A stretch of DNA of 64,000 nucleotides from contig CP136063.1 in assembly GCA_032622095.1 (NCBI GenBank), positions 114,348,723 to 114,412,722 of the forward strand, read 5' to 3'. Made by a program: the position numbers and the translations under genes. Under the pieces are notes generated by a model. It was not told the origin of the DNA. It made no database searches and saw nothing but the letters and a program-made list of their open reading frames with translations. This DNA is from Siphonodentalium dalli (taxonomy: Eukaryota; Mollusca; Scaphopoda; Gadilida; Siphonodentaliidae). Each line of letters opens with the position of its first letter. Position 1 is the first letter of the stretch. This document shows positions 1-11,119 of this stretch, piece after piece.

Positions 1-109
1 GTTATACCACTAGATGTTGGGATTTTTAAAATCTCATACTGGGCCGAACCACCCTTTTCATCCCCCTGCATGGCCAGTGGTCCATTTAGAATATGCTACC
101 ATCTAGTAT

Positions 110-300
110 ATGTGGGGAACATTTGGGAAGAATCAAAGCACCGGGGGTGTGCAAATTGAATTACGCAAACTTGTTAAGTTTGGTGTGGTTCAATGGGGTG
201 GGGTGCAGTTGGATATTCCAAGGTGGAGACCACCCCAACGAAAACCCTCTAGCCAAGTGCCGAGTGCCAAATATCCGAGACTCAACCATGCAGGGGTGCC
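110..300 (+). repeat. dispersed G-rich repeat, related to 56270-56470
   Basis: The stretch with GTGCAAATTGAATTACGCAA, then GTTGGATATTCCAAGGTGGA and a CCCTCTAGCCA motif, recurs in inverse orientation at 56270-56470, with the same blocks in the same order. It lies in NR2C2AP intron 3. No coding sequence is visible in 1-693. In particular I found no stretch encoding the expected FFGR-containing C-terminal exon of NR2C2AP, which must therefore lie left of the window. Confidence 0.6.
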
Positions 301-693
301 CCTCGCGACTTAGTTTCTGCTTTCGGCATAGGCCTATTTGTTTTCTATCCGAGAATACACTGCACCGGCGGCAATATATTGACCATACTCTGAATGAAAA
401 CGCTTCCGTGGCGATCACACGGTATAACGTCGTGCTGCAAGTAAGACGATAATTGTGTTGTAGAAATGATACGGAAGACCGATTTTCAAAAAACGCAACA
501 TCAAAATACACAGGGCAAGGCTTATCGATCCAAACTGTGGAGTGTGTTTTCATTGTGTATTCCTCGCATATACCCATGGTTATATATAAACGGGCTACGA
601 GCATCTGACCGTTGATGTACAATTATAAAGGGAGCTATATAAAGTGTGGCAGAGCCAGACACAAAATTATTCCCAGATCGCACATAAGGATAC

Positions 694-867
694 TTGTGGT
701 TTATTAGTATCTTCTGGGTAGAAGCTTTCAAACTTCGATAAATCCTTTTCGCTGTGTCCACTTTCTAACCAGCAATCCTTTCCTGCGAAACCACCTTGAA
801 ACTGAATTTGCATTTCATCTAGTACCACTTCTTGCGGAAAGGTAATCAATACCCATTGAGGCAAACC
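694..867 (-). CDS. NR2C2AP: NR2C2AP exon 3 (core of the galactose-binding-like domain)
   Basis: One hundred seventy-four bases (58 codons, phase 0 at both ends) lie between the acceptor ATTATTTTCAG and the donor CAA|GTATCC. The exon starts GLPQWV and ends FYPEDTNKPQ. It contains IQFQGGF, the best-conserved stretch of the family. Translation runs into a stop shortly past the donor, as expected for an intron. Confidence 0.93.
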
Positions 868-3800
868 CTGAAAATAATTTGTATAGACACCTCAATATAT
901 TGAAAACAAGTACTGATAATTTCCTCTCTCACATAGCATATAATATTGCACTGTATCTGAGGCCCATGCCAAGAAAACTCATAATTATTCGTCAAACTAT
1001 ATTATCAGAAGGATGGCGTGGTGTAACACTAACATGTTGACAGGTTACATCCTTGTGTGAGCATTCGTGTGGAGGTAGTTATATAGTACTCTGTTAAAAC
1101 AGTCACACCTGTTATGATGGTAAATAATTCATTCAAATGGTTACGTGAGCCTGCATGCATGCATGCAATTTATAAGGCGGCAATCAGCCCTCGACCAACC
1201 GACTTGTATAATACTATTTACTGTGAGACCTTTAAAGGGGTACTGTTCACTCAATCCGGTGAGTCATAAATTCATTTTCCTTATAATTACCATGTTGTTT
1301 GCATCGTTCATAGAGCACACAAGTGTATTTTTGCACTAACCCATGGCTCCAATTCTTTCATTTGCATTTTGTTGCATATGTTATGTTGAGTATAAAAGGA
1401 GATGGTCCCATAAAGGGCCATATTTTGTGTACAGTACCCCTTTAAGTCGTCGCCTGTGCTATAAAACGGTCTCTCGTGATTACAATATATAGGACAAGGC
1501 TTTGAATTCGTGCCACACTCATTGATTGACCAATTATATATGCGGTCCCAATCATTCAATCAAAAGATTGGTATAACATGTGCATTATGGGCTGTGCCAT
1601 CAAGTGTTCTTACAAAATACAAATACAGGGACGCAGCGACATGGAATGCTGAGAGGCGACAGATCATTCCAAATAGAAACGTTGATAATCTAAATAAGTG
1701 TATATCTCCAAGTACACCACACTAGAACTTCAGTATATTTAAGTTGATCGAATGGAATTTGTTAGAATGTGAAGAATTTGCAAGTCCAAATGCAAAAATT
1801 GTCAATCTTTTGACACTGCGGATAGACCACAAATATCTTACCAAACCCAGAGGGTTAACTACACAGACTTCCCCGAACCGTGGCAAATTTCGTACCCCCC
1901 CCCCCACCCCACAATACGCAAATGATATCATGACAAACCGTTTTGCATCACAGGCAACGACTAAATAGTCGATAAGTTACATTGCTTGAGAGCTATATTA
2001 TAAATCCGAATTCGAATGCATGGAATAAATAAAGCCGATAAGCAGGAATAATGCACAAAATAAAAAGGCTCATCGGATCGGAAAAATTGCTATTATTTTT
2101 AAATCCAATATTAACGGAAAACATCAGTTGGATCAGCAGCTGGGTCGTTATTTTATATTCGTTATTATAGTACGTGTAAAGGGAATTTCACAAGATTCAT
2201 ATAGTAGAATCTGGACAATGAAAGTATACAACATTTCACTTGGTACTATACATCGTTGCAATCCTCGGCGTTGTCCACCTGTTGCAATCGCAAAAGCACC
2301 ACATCAGCCACCGCAACAGTAATCAATTGGTAACCGAAACTCATCAGATTGTTATTTTTTCTCTCTGGTTGATTGGGTGTTATAATTATGTTATAAGAAA
2401 ATAAGCATGGTGTCCGTCTTATAAGTGAAATAGGACTGCTTATCATATCGATCGAGTGCATATAATACGCCATTTGCTCGAATTAAAATCGAGGCGACAA
2501 ATTTCTACAACTCGGTGCTCTTTAGACCAACAAAAACCCCCATGAAGTATTTATATCCGCCTATTGGACCAAACATATTTAAAAACAACGAGTATGCTCT
2601 CTTTTAATTATGCATTGTATAGAGTAGTCTCTGTGGATAAGCATTTCCATTATCTTACCTGGTCAGAACTCCAACATGTATCTTCGTTTCCGTCAATGAG
2701 ATACTGTTTCCCATATGATTTGACATCTCTATTCAAGACAGAACTGACCCTGAAAATCACACATATGGCGTAATACTAATATTTAACACTACTGGGAGCA
2801 TCGGTGCTATTGCCACTAAAATTGCAGAAAACACCTTACATATTAAAATGCAGTTATAATTAAAAATATGACATTATAAGATATGTACAACTGACATTCA
2901 AAGAGTCTACATTAATCTGGCTGCCATCTTTGCAGTCATCTTATATAAATTCGAATTATTTTCAGTTTTACAATACTCTCGGTATAATGTACTATGTAAT
3001 TTTGAATATTAATATATACATATTTAACTAGTTCACCAAACCATGCAAAAGGGCCGTATTATAAGTGATATAACACGTACCAGATTAAAATATTTAGTAA
3101 GATGTAGAACATATACTGGACACGGGCCACCTGCGGAAGGGTACGATATATACTATAATTACAGTACATAGCCAATTCCGCAGTCAGCCAATGCCCAGCA
3201 TGAGTATGGCGTTTATTACAAAAAAAACATGCATATAATATCACATCATTTCTTTGATATATATTATACTAGCAGGTGGACCCGACTTCGTCCGGGCTGT
3301 TTCCCCTCTGCTTTTCGGCGAATTGCGCGATTTGACCTTGAATTGTCCATTTTGAAGGTCATTGTCAGGTAGGGTCACGATTTGACCCGTCCAAACACTG
3401 CCCGGACAAAAGTACCCGTCGAAATCCATCCGGTTTTACCCGATTTGACCACGAATTGATAATTTTGAAGGTCATGTCGGGGTCACGATTTGACCCGTCC
3501 AAAACACCCAGTGGACAAAAGTAACCCTATGTATCAAATTTCGTCGAAATCCCATAAAAATTGGCGATTTGACCTTGAATTGACCCGATTTCAAGGTCAA
3601 TGTCACGTCGCACGGGCAAATGAATAGGCTTATGACACTCCCCATACGAAAGTATCCCTAGACACTAATTTTCATCCAAATCCCGTGATACTCGGGCGTT
3701 TGATCTTGAAATGACCCGATTTCAAGGCCAATGTCACGTCGCACGGGCAAATTAATAGGCCCATGCCACACCCCGGCCGAAAGTAACCCCACATACCAAG

Positions 3801-6800
3801 TTTCATCGAAATCAGCTCGACCGTTTTCGAGTCCATCGCGAACAGACACACAGACAGACAGATTTCCCAAAATATATAATAGACTAGAAGGTGATCCGAC
3901 TTCGTCCGGGCTTTGACCTTGAATTGACCATTTTGAAGGTCAAGGTCATGTGGAGTCAAACACCAACACCCCAAAAATTGTGGAAATTGGCCCAGCGGAT
4001 ACCGGGAAATCGGCCCAGCGGATACCGGGAAATCGGCCCAGCGGATACCGAGATACCCTATGCATCAACTTTCGTCCGTAAAAATCCGCCAGTTTAACCC
4101 GATTTGATTTCCACTCAAGTATATAAACGCGCCTCATATACACACGCTCATTAATTATCAAGTTTCAACGTAAAGATAAATTACCATCGGTGCCCGAGAT
4201 ATCGCCAAGACGTCTGAAACAGTCAAATGCATCGGCCGGTTAAGCGTTAACGTGATCTAACGTTATGACCTCTAACGACGTCATAGAAGTTACGCATTGT
4301 TTTTATCCTGATGGAAGATAGTACCACTTCTTCTTGATAATTGAGGCAGATAACTAAAACGGATACATACGCATTATATATCGTTGGAAAGAGGAAACGC
4401 GAAAGATTCTCACAGTGTCATTATTATGACTGGCATTTTATTATTCGCGCTGTTTCGAATCGATTTGTAAGCACCGAACTCAAATGGAAGTCCCGTAACA
4501 CAGCGTAAAAACAGATTTGACCTCGGCACGTGAAAAGTTGACCTCGGATCTGAAAATTAATAGGCCCATGCCAGCCCCCGGCCGAAAATACCCCCACATA
4601 CGAAGTTTCATCGAAATCGGCTGGGCCGTTTTCGAGTTCATCGCATACAGACAGATCTTCCAAAATATATAATAGACTAGCAGGTGGACCCGACTTCGTC
4701 CGGGCTGTTTCCCCTCTGCTTTCGGCGATTTGACATTGAATTGTCCATTTTGAAGGTCAAGGTGAGGTGAGGTCACGATTTGACCCGTCCAAAACACTCA
4801 GTGGACAAAAGTAACCATATGTATCAAATTTCGTCGAAATCCCATCAAAATTCGCGATTTGACCTTGAATTGACCCGATTTCAAGGTCACGTCGCACGGG
4901 CAAACGAATAGGCTTACGACACTCCCCATACGAAAGTATCCCCAGACACTAATTTTCATCGAAATCCCGTGATACTCGGGCGTTCGACATTGAAATGACC
5001 CGATTTCAAGGTCAAGGTCACGTCGCACGGGCAAATTAATAGACCCATGCAACTCCCCGGCCGAAAGTACCCCAACATACCAAGTTTCATCGAAATCGGC
5101 CGTTTTCGAGTCCATCGCGAACAGACAGACAGACAGACACGCACACAGACAGATTTCCCAAAATATATAATAGACTAGCAGGTGGACCCGACTTCGTCCG
5201 GGCTGTTTCCCCTCTGCTTTTCGGCGAATTGCGCGATTTGACAATGAATTGTCCATTTTGAAGGTCAAGGTCAGGTGGGGTCACGGTTTGACCCGTCCAA
5301 AACACTGCCCGGACAAAAGTACCCGACAAAAGTACCCGTCGAAATGCATCCGGTTTTACCCGATTTGACCTCGAATTGATCATTTTGAAGGTCAAGGTCA
5401 CGATTTGACCCGTCCAAAACACTCAGTGGACAAAAGTAACCATAGGTATCAAATTTCGTCGAAATCCCATCAGATTCTCGATTTGACCTTGAATACGAAA
5501 GTATCCCCAGACACTAATTTTCATCGAAATCCCGTGATACTCGGGCGTTTGACCTTGAAATGACCCGATTTGAAGGTCAAGGTCACGTCGCACGGGCAAA
5601 TTAATAGGCATATGCCACTCCCCGGTCGAAAGTACCCCACATACCAAGTTTCATCGAAATGGGCTTGGCCGTTTTCGAGTCCATCGCGAACAGACAGACA
5701 GACACACACAGACAAATTTCCCAAAATATATAATAGACTAGCCGATGAGCCCGACGTTGTCCGGCCTATTCAAAAACCAAATTTCAAGTCGATAGCTGTA
5801 CCCAGCCCGACGTTGTCCGGGCTATTCAAAAACCAAATTTCAAGTCGATAGCTGTACCCAGCCCGACGTTGTGCGGGCTATTCAAAAACAAAATTTCAAG
5901 TCGATAGCTCTACCCGTTTCCGAGATCTGGTCTGCGCATGCGCGAAGCTGGCGTCACACGGGCTCGGTGACCCGATAAAATTCGTATCCGGGGCAAGATA
6001 CATTCACATACCAAATTTCAAGTCGATAGCTCCACCCGTTTCCGAGATCTCGTCTGCGCATGCGCAAAGTTGGCGTCGCACGGGCTCGGCAACCCGATAA
6101 AATTTGTATCCGAGGCAAGATACATTCACATACCAAATTTCAAGTCGATAGCTCCACCCGTTTCCGAGATCTGGTCTGCGCATGCGCGAAGCTTGCGTCG
6201 CACGGGCTCGGCGACCCGATAAAATTTGTATCCGGGGCAAGATACATTCACATAGAAAATTTCAAGTCGATAGCTCCACCCGTTTCCGAGATCTCGTCTG
6301 CGCATGTGCTGCACGGGCGTCGCACGGGCTCGCCAATACGACGACGACCGCCTGGTCAAACTACACACACGTACCAAGTTTCGTCCCAATCGGTCGATAA
6401 ATCGTAGATTTGTATAAATGACATACAGACATACAAACATACAGACAGACAAACAGAGGTCTTCAAAATATATATGAGACTAGCCGATGAGCCCGACGTT
6501 GTCCGGGCTATTCAAAAACCAAATATCAAGTCGATAGCTCCACCCGTTTCAGAGATCTGGTCTGCGCATGCGCGAAGCTGGCGTCGCACGGGCTCGGCGA
6601 CCCGATAAAATTCGTATCCGGGGCAAGATACATTCACATACCAAATTTCAAGTCGATAGCTCCACCCGTTTCCGAGATCTGGTCTGCGCATGCGCGAAGC
6701 TGGCGTCGCACGGGCTCGGCGACCCGATAAAATTCGTATCCGGGGCAAGATACATTCACATAGCAAATTTCAAGTCGATAGCTCCACCCGTTACCGAGAT

Positions 6801-9800
6801 CTGGTCTGCGCATGCGCGAAGCTGGCGTCGCACAGGCTCGGCGACCTGATAAAATTCGTATCCGGGGCAAGATACATTCACATAGCAAATTTCAAGTCGA
6901 TAGCTCCACCCATTTCCGAGATGTCGTCTGCGCGAAGCGGGCGCCGCACGGGCTCGCCAATACGACAACGACGACCGCCTGGTCAAACTACACACGTACC
7001 AAGTTTCGTCCCGATCGGTCGAGAATCGTAGATTTGTATAAATGACATACATACAGACAAACATACAGACAAACAGAGGTCTTCAAAATATATATGAGAC
7101 TATCCGATGAGCCCGACGTTGTCCGGGCTATTCAAAAACCAAATTTCAAGTCGATAGCTCCACCCGTTTCCGAGATCTGGTCTGCGCATGCGCGAAGCTG
7201 GTGTCGCACGGGCTCAGCGACCCGATAAAATTCGTATCCGGGGCAAGATACATTCACATAGCAAATTTCAAGTCGATAGCTCCACCCGTCTGCGCATGCG
7301 CGAAGCGGGTGCCGCACGGGCTCGCCAATACGACAACGTCGACTACACACACGTACCAAGTTTCGTCCCGATCGGTCGAGAATCGTAGATTTGTATAAAT
7401 GACATACAGACAAACATACAGACATACAGACAAACAGACAGAGGTCTTCAAAATATATATGAGATTGTTTGAAAACTGAGCAGCGTGAATTCCGTTACTT
7501 ATTCCTTATTCAAAACATTTAGGAAAATGTGGCATATGACCATGGCAAATTTTTAATAAGGTCAGGGGGGGGGGGGGGGTCGGAAAAAATTTCCAGGCAT
7601 GTATGATGGGGCGGGTGGGTGTCTCTTGGGTCCAAAAAACTGTTTTTTTCATATGCCAAATTTTTTTTCCATTCCTACTATTGAGTCTTATTTTGATGTG
7701 TTTTGAACAGAAACAGGTCATATATAGTTAATACTAATGCTATACTACATATAGAGGTTATCAGAAGTTGGATCAGTTGCACAATGGCCAACAATAACCC
7801 AAATTCAACTTGATAGAACTAGACACTGCGCTATTGGAAAAATAAAATTTAATCAGGATTCCATCTACTGATACAACAAAATAAGAATAACTATGCAGAA
7901 CTCAGCTGAAAATAAGCAATAAAATGAAAGCACACTTGACCATATGTGACATGGAAATAAAGATATAATAAATAATGGAATAAAATATACTTTTGACAAC
8001 GTAAAACATAAAATCTTAACAAATAAATTGAAGGCCAGCCGGGCCAGCTTGAACAATTAATTTCACATTGTTTTCCATGTTAATGTGGATCAGCTTGTAA
8101 TGTTAATCACAGTAACGAAGATTTTATCGTCACTGATATCGTGAGCAAAAAAGAAGTGAAATTGGGCTATCCATCCATATTATTCCCAATTATTACGAAG
8201 CCTATTACTTCAGGCAGTGGCTACAAGCCTGCCATTACACGCTATAACATGTTTCCTCAGTTCTGGTTTCTGAGATGCCCCAAGAAGAGTCACGCATGTA
8301 TATCATGGTTATGTTTGGTATTAGCATTATTCTTCAAACTGGGATGAACAGTTGTATTTCCACATGTTTTGATAAACAATTTGATTCCAGCAATACAGTA
8401 ATGCCCTAATTAAACGACTCCATAACCACAGTAGAATAATGGGTAATTTTTCAGGATTTAGTCGGAAATTAAAATTAAATTACCCATTATTCTGCTGTGG
8501 TTATGGAGTCGATTAATTAGGGCATTACTGTATTTCACATAGCAAATATCAAAATATCAAATATTCTGAAATTTGTACTCTGCTTATATATCCCTAGAAA
8601 TGTGATTATGTTGACACATTTCTTGATTAATGACACTTATATGATAAATTCAAATAGTATAGTTATCTCATTATGCACTGTTCTATTCAAATATCGCGCA
8701 ATAAATTATGATAATGCAGGATAATCAGCTATTTGGTTGCTCAATTGATAATTTTTCTCAAATTTAAGGGGGGTGGGTGTCCAAAACTGACCGGAAAAAA
8801 CTTCCTGAAACGGAAAAAAAAGGGTGGGTGTCCAAAATTGCCTGGAAAAAAAGGCCGGAAACGGAAGAAATTGGGTGGGTGGGTCCCCCGTGGCCGGAAA
8901 AAATTAAAATGATCATACGTGCCTGGAAATTTTTTCCGACCCCGATTGGGCCGAACAAAATTTGGGTTGGGCCGAACAAACTTTGGGTCGAGTTAAATAA
9001 AAGAGGGTCTAATTTCAGTTTTCGATCTGCTCGGTCGGGAATATGTCCTATATTCATAAATGGCCACCTCGGCCGAACTTTTTGAGCCGAAATTGTTTGG
9101 GTCGAGTCTGAAAAAGTGGGTCTAATAGAAAAGCCTGCTCTTCTCAGTCAGGATATTGGGGGGAAATGTGGCAAATGACCATGGCAACGACTTCAGGAAA
9201 TTTGGCAAATGACCATGGCAACGTCTTTAGTAAGGTGAGACGAAATTTATTATAAAAAAAAATCTGGGTCAAAAGTTAAAAAATGCCTCCAAAATAAGTT
9301 CGGGGTCATAAATGGCCAAAATTGAGCCGAATTTTTTTTGGGTCGAGCTGGGTTGAGTCCGAAAAAGTGGGTCTAATAGAAATTTGGGTCAAAAGTTCAA
9401 AAATGCCTCGAAAATAGGCAAAGTCCGAAAATTGTCCGAAACAAGTTCGGGGTCATAAATGGCCACATGGGCCAAACTTTTTGAGCCAAATTTTTTTGGG
9501 GTCGAGTCCAAAAAAAGTGGGTCTAATATAAATTCCCGCTCTGCATCGGTCAGGAAAAAATGGGAAAAATATTTGCATACAGTACCCCTTTAAGTTTTCC
9601 CAGTTTCATATATTCACTGGACACTGCTCGAATTCTTGATTAAAGAAGTGAAAACTTTTTTTTTCAATTTACCAATGATAGTCACATGTTCTTCAACATG
9701 ATTTAGTATGCGAATGCTATACATATACTATTTACAAACTCGAAGATTAATTGTACAATTATGGCATACTAGCTGTGGTACCGTACCGACGTTGCTCGGG

Positions 9801-10701
9801 TGAATAATGCCTAATTTATTAGTGGCCTTTCAAGTTAATTTAAATAACTATTAGTCATCTTGGGTAAACAACACCTATTGCATGACTCATTGATAAAGTT
9901 ACATCTATCTTTTAAGTTGATAATAAACACTCTTTATTGCTAATTATTTGTGTCTCTTTAAATCATTTGAGATCAACAGCATCTATCCCGTGACAATCCC
10001 CCAGTCATTTTACTTTTCTGTACCAATGTTCCCATATAGCATCTAGGCTAAAAAAATTTAAATTAAGTCATTTCAGTCAAAGGCGCCTATCCCATGACAA
10101 TCAGGTGACTCATCTGTTCCAATGTTCCAACATATCTTCTAATCTGATAATAAACGCTCTTTATTCCTCATATTTCCCCCTTTAAGTTTTCTGAGATTAA
10201 CGGCATCTATCTCATGACACTACATGTATATGGGCCAATTTATCCTCATGTTTCAATTTTCACCAAACAGATTGCAATTATTTTGCGTATATAGTTAATT
10301 AGATTAATTAGTAGTGCCATATTGAGACATAGGGGGTCAGTGGGACCTATGTAATACGATTCACAGGGTCAAATTAACCATATGAACAAATGTTCAGCTC
10401 CGAGGGTGTGACATAATGAATAGTTCCCTTTTAAGACAGCTGAGGCGAACTATCAACTATCTTTATCCCTATATGCAAATGTTCAGCTCTGATTGGTCGG
10501 CTATAAGCGGACAGACAAATATACAAACATACGAACAAACAATTTGAAACAAACAAAATTGAGTTTTATTAGTATTGATGAATCGGAACATTTCCGGCAA
10601 CGGGTTCTACAACTCCGCGTCCGGTTTCGTGTTTTCGGTTCGTCGCAAAAAAATACTAACCTGAATTTGCATTCTTTGTTGACTAAACACGATGTCGCCA
10701 T
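694..10701 (-). CDS. NR2C2AP: NR2C2AP (nuclear receptor 2C2-associated protein, TRA16) homolog, 3' partial
   Basis: Three exons join in frame: 10701-10661, 2749-2659 and 867-694. Together they encode 102 residues, against about 139 in the human protein. Blocks matching the family as I remember it include VSSVLNRDVKSYGK, EDTCWSSDQ directly before the exon 2/3 junction, PQWV, the highly conserved MQIQFQGGF, and FYPEDTN near the end of exon 3. The family has a galactose-binding-like (F5/8-type) beta-sandwich fold; in mammals the protein binds the orphan receptor TR4 (NR2C2) and represses its activity. The final exon (about 38 residues) is missing because the window ends. Introns are 7.9 kb (phase 2) and 1.8 kb (phase 0), the first packed with repeats. 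The gene is head to head with the C15orf40 homolog. Identification is very likely; the function in this organism is inferred. Confidence 0.92.
868..2658 (-). other. NR2C2AP intron 2
   Basis: AT-rich intron with one miniature inverted-repeat element (1235-1442) and a short C-run at 1895-1904. No exon-like open frame with family similarity was seen on either strand. Confidence 0.8.
1235..1442. mobile_element. miniature inverted-repeat element, TA-flanked
   Basis: AAGGGGTACTGT at the left and its exact complement ACAGTACCCCTT at the right enclose about 185 bp of non-coding DNA. TA abuts both ends, as for Tc1/mariner-type insertions. A lone copy of one end occurs at 9580-9593. Confidence 0.7.
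2659..2749 (-). CDS. NR2C2AP: NR2C2AP exon 2
   Basis: Ninety-one bases lie between the acceptor TGATTTTCAG and the donor CAG|GTAAGA. After one base completing the Arg codon come 30 codons, from VSSVLNRDV through GKQYLIDGNEDTC to WSSDQ. The human counterpart has WNSDQ at the same exon end. The intervening 868-2658 intron is phase 0. Confidence 0.92.
3268..5741 (+). repeat. head-to-tail array of about 0.5-0.6-kb CAGA-tailed repeats
   Basis: Each unit begins ACTAGCAGGTGGACCCGACT and ends in CAGACAGACAGA followed by an AT-rich AATATATAATAGACTAG; the terminal ACTAG of one unit is the start of the next. Starts are near 3268, 3883 (diverged), 4677 and 5175. The body alternates TTTGACCTTGAATTGACC, AAGGTCAAGGTCA, and blocks of the type CATACCAAGTTTCATCGAAA that are common in invertebrate repeats. 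Open frames across it are repeat shadows. The class is uncertain: the CAGA tail suggests a non-autonomous retroelement, but no poly(A) or tRNA head is visible. 4100-4530 is a stretch with no recognisable unit. Confidence 0.8.
3983..4051 (+). repeat. 23-bp tandem repeat, three copies
   Basis: Three consecutive 23-mers with the core CGGCCCAGCGGATACCGG differ by one or two bases. They sit inside the diverged second unit of the surrounding array. Confidence 0.9.
5738..7466 (+). repeat. second CAGA-tailed repeat family with nested 122-bp tandem units
   Basis: Three elements (about 5738-6483, 6479-7102, 7099-7466) each start CTAGCCGATGAGCCCGACGT (the third CTATCC) and end with an ACATACAGACAAACAGAGGT-like tail and AATATATATGAGA. 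The first has 4, the second 4 and the third 2 internal 122-bp units carrying GTCTGCGCATGCGCGAAGC and GTCGCACGGGCTCGG. 122 is not a multiple of 3, so staggered, look-alike open frames appear on both strands; they are not genes. Confidence 0.85.
7530..9560. repeat. degenerate G-rich and tandem repeats in NR2C2AP intron 1
   Basis: The block AATGTGGCAWATGACCATGG recurs at 7527, 9165 and 9205. GGTCATAAATGGCCA followed by GAGCCGA and AAAAAGTGGGTCTAATA recurs three or four times between 9040 and 9535. Poly-G lies at 7566-7580 and GGGTGGGTGTCC repeats at 8769-8880. No gene is visible. 7740-8390 holds unique-looking AT-rich DNA with no recognised feature. Confidence 0.6.
8396..8530. mobile_element. 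foldback miniature transposon, CAGTAATG family, copy 1
   Basis: An almost perfect palindrome: CAGTAATGCCCTAATTAA at one end pairs with TTAATTAGGGCATTACTG at the other, with TA on both sides. Related copies are at 19042-19217 and 37795-38004. TA flanks and CAGT termini point to a Tc1/mariner-type non-autonomous element. Confidence 0.85.
9768..10560 (+). repeat. CAGA-tailed repeat, third type, ending beside NR2C2AP exon 1
   Basis: The head ACTAGCTG..CGACGTTGCTCGGG resembles the ACTAGC..CCGGG heads at 3268 and 5738. The tail at 10505-10560 has GGACAGACAAATATACAAAC. The body has about three 220-bp imperfect units with AATAAACRCTCTTTATT and CATCTATCYCRTGACA. Confidence 0.6.
10661..10701 (-). CDS. 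NR2C2AP: NR2C2AP exon 1 (start codon exon)
   Basis: Forty-one coding bases give MATSCLVNKECKF plus AG. The donor is AG|GTTAGT, and the split codon AG|G restores the Arg that precedes VSSV in the family. The length and position of the Met match the human N-terminus. No upstream in-frame ATG was found near it. The exon is too short to show up as a long open frame; it was found by matching phase and family length. Confidence 0.85.
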
Positions 10702-10981
10702 AATTTTTACCACGCGTCGAACATAAATTCGTATCCTACTAGAACCCAGATGTGTTTACTTCATCTTCTGAGTAGAATTAGTGGTTAAAATTAGCTCCAA
10801 CTCACTCTTTTTCGTGTCATCAAATTCACAAAGAAAGAACTCGGAAGTGGAAAATTTACTTCCAAAACCCGGAACATCAGCAAACGGTTTTGGCAAAAAT
10901 GAATCGAAATTTGAACGAAATACATACATATAGCTACGGCTGGTAGGCATCCGAACATCAAATCATTTGACTCAGTTATCG
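10702..10981. promoter_or_regulatory. candidate bidirectional promoter
   Basis: The interval between the NR2C2AP start codon (minus strand) and the C15orf40 start codon (plus strand) is 280 bp and contains no recognised repeat. It must hold both 5' ends unless there are distant 5' UTR exons. I see no TATA box in a convincing place. Several CpGs sit just inside NR2C2AP intron 1 (10580-10650), as at many divergent housekeeping promoters. The promoter function is inferred from layout. Confidence 0.6.
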
Positions 10982-11119
10982 ATGTTCCAGACCTATCTGA
11001 GGCAGCTAAACATATGTAGATTACATTACCATGTGTTATCAAATAAATCAGCACCAACAATAACTATATGTGGTGATCATTCAAAGAACTGCAATATGCC
11101 AAAGAAAGGGAAAGAGAAG
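10982..11119 (+). CDS. C15orf40: C15orf40 exon 1 (leader and MPKK segment)
   Basis: Forty-six codons from [18 protein letters not shown] to MPKKGKEK, then donor AAG|GTAATT (phase 0). The segment before MPKK is rich in Arg/His/hydroxylated residues, compatible with import into mitochondria; cleavage is inferred. Starting at 11096 instead would give a leaderless protein. Confidence 0.85.

Noticed and set aside
161-622. 153-codon minus-strand frame
   Set aside because: Overlaps the G-rich dispersed repeat and NR2C2AP intron 3, begins at a non-ATG codon and shows no family motif, including none of the expected NR2C2AP C-terminus.
5954-7425. Many staggered frames of 60-115 codons on both strands
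   Set aside because: All repeat the same peptides because of the 122-bp tandem units; they are frame shadows of the repeat.
10756-10950. Minus-strand frame PFADVPGFGSKFSTSEFFLC..
   Set aside because: Lies between the two divergent start codons, upstream of the supported NR2C2AP ATG, with no splice sites to join it to the gene.
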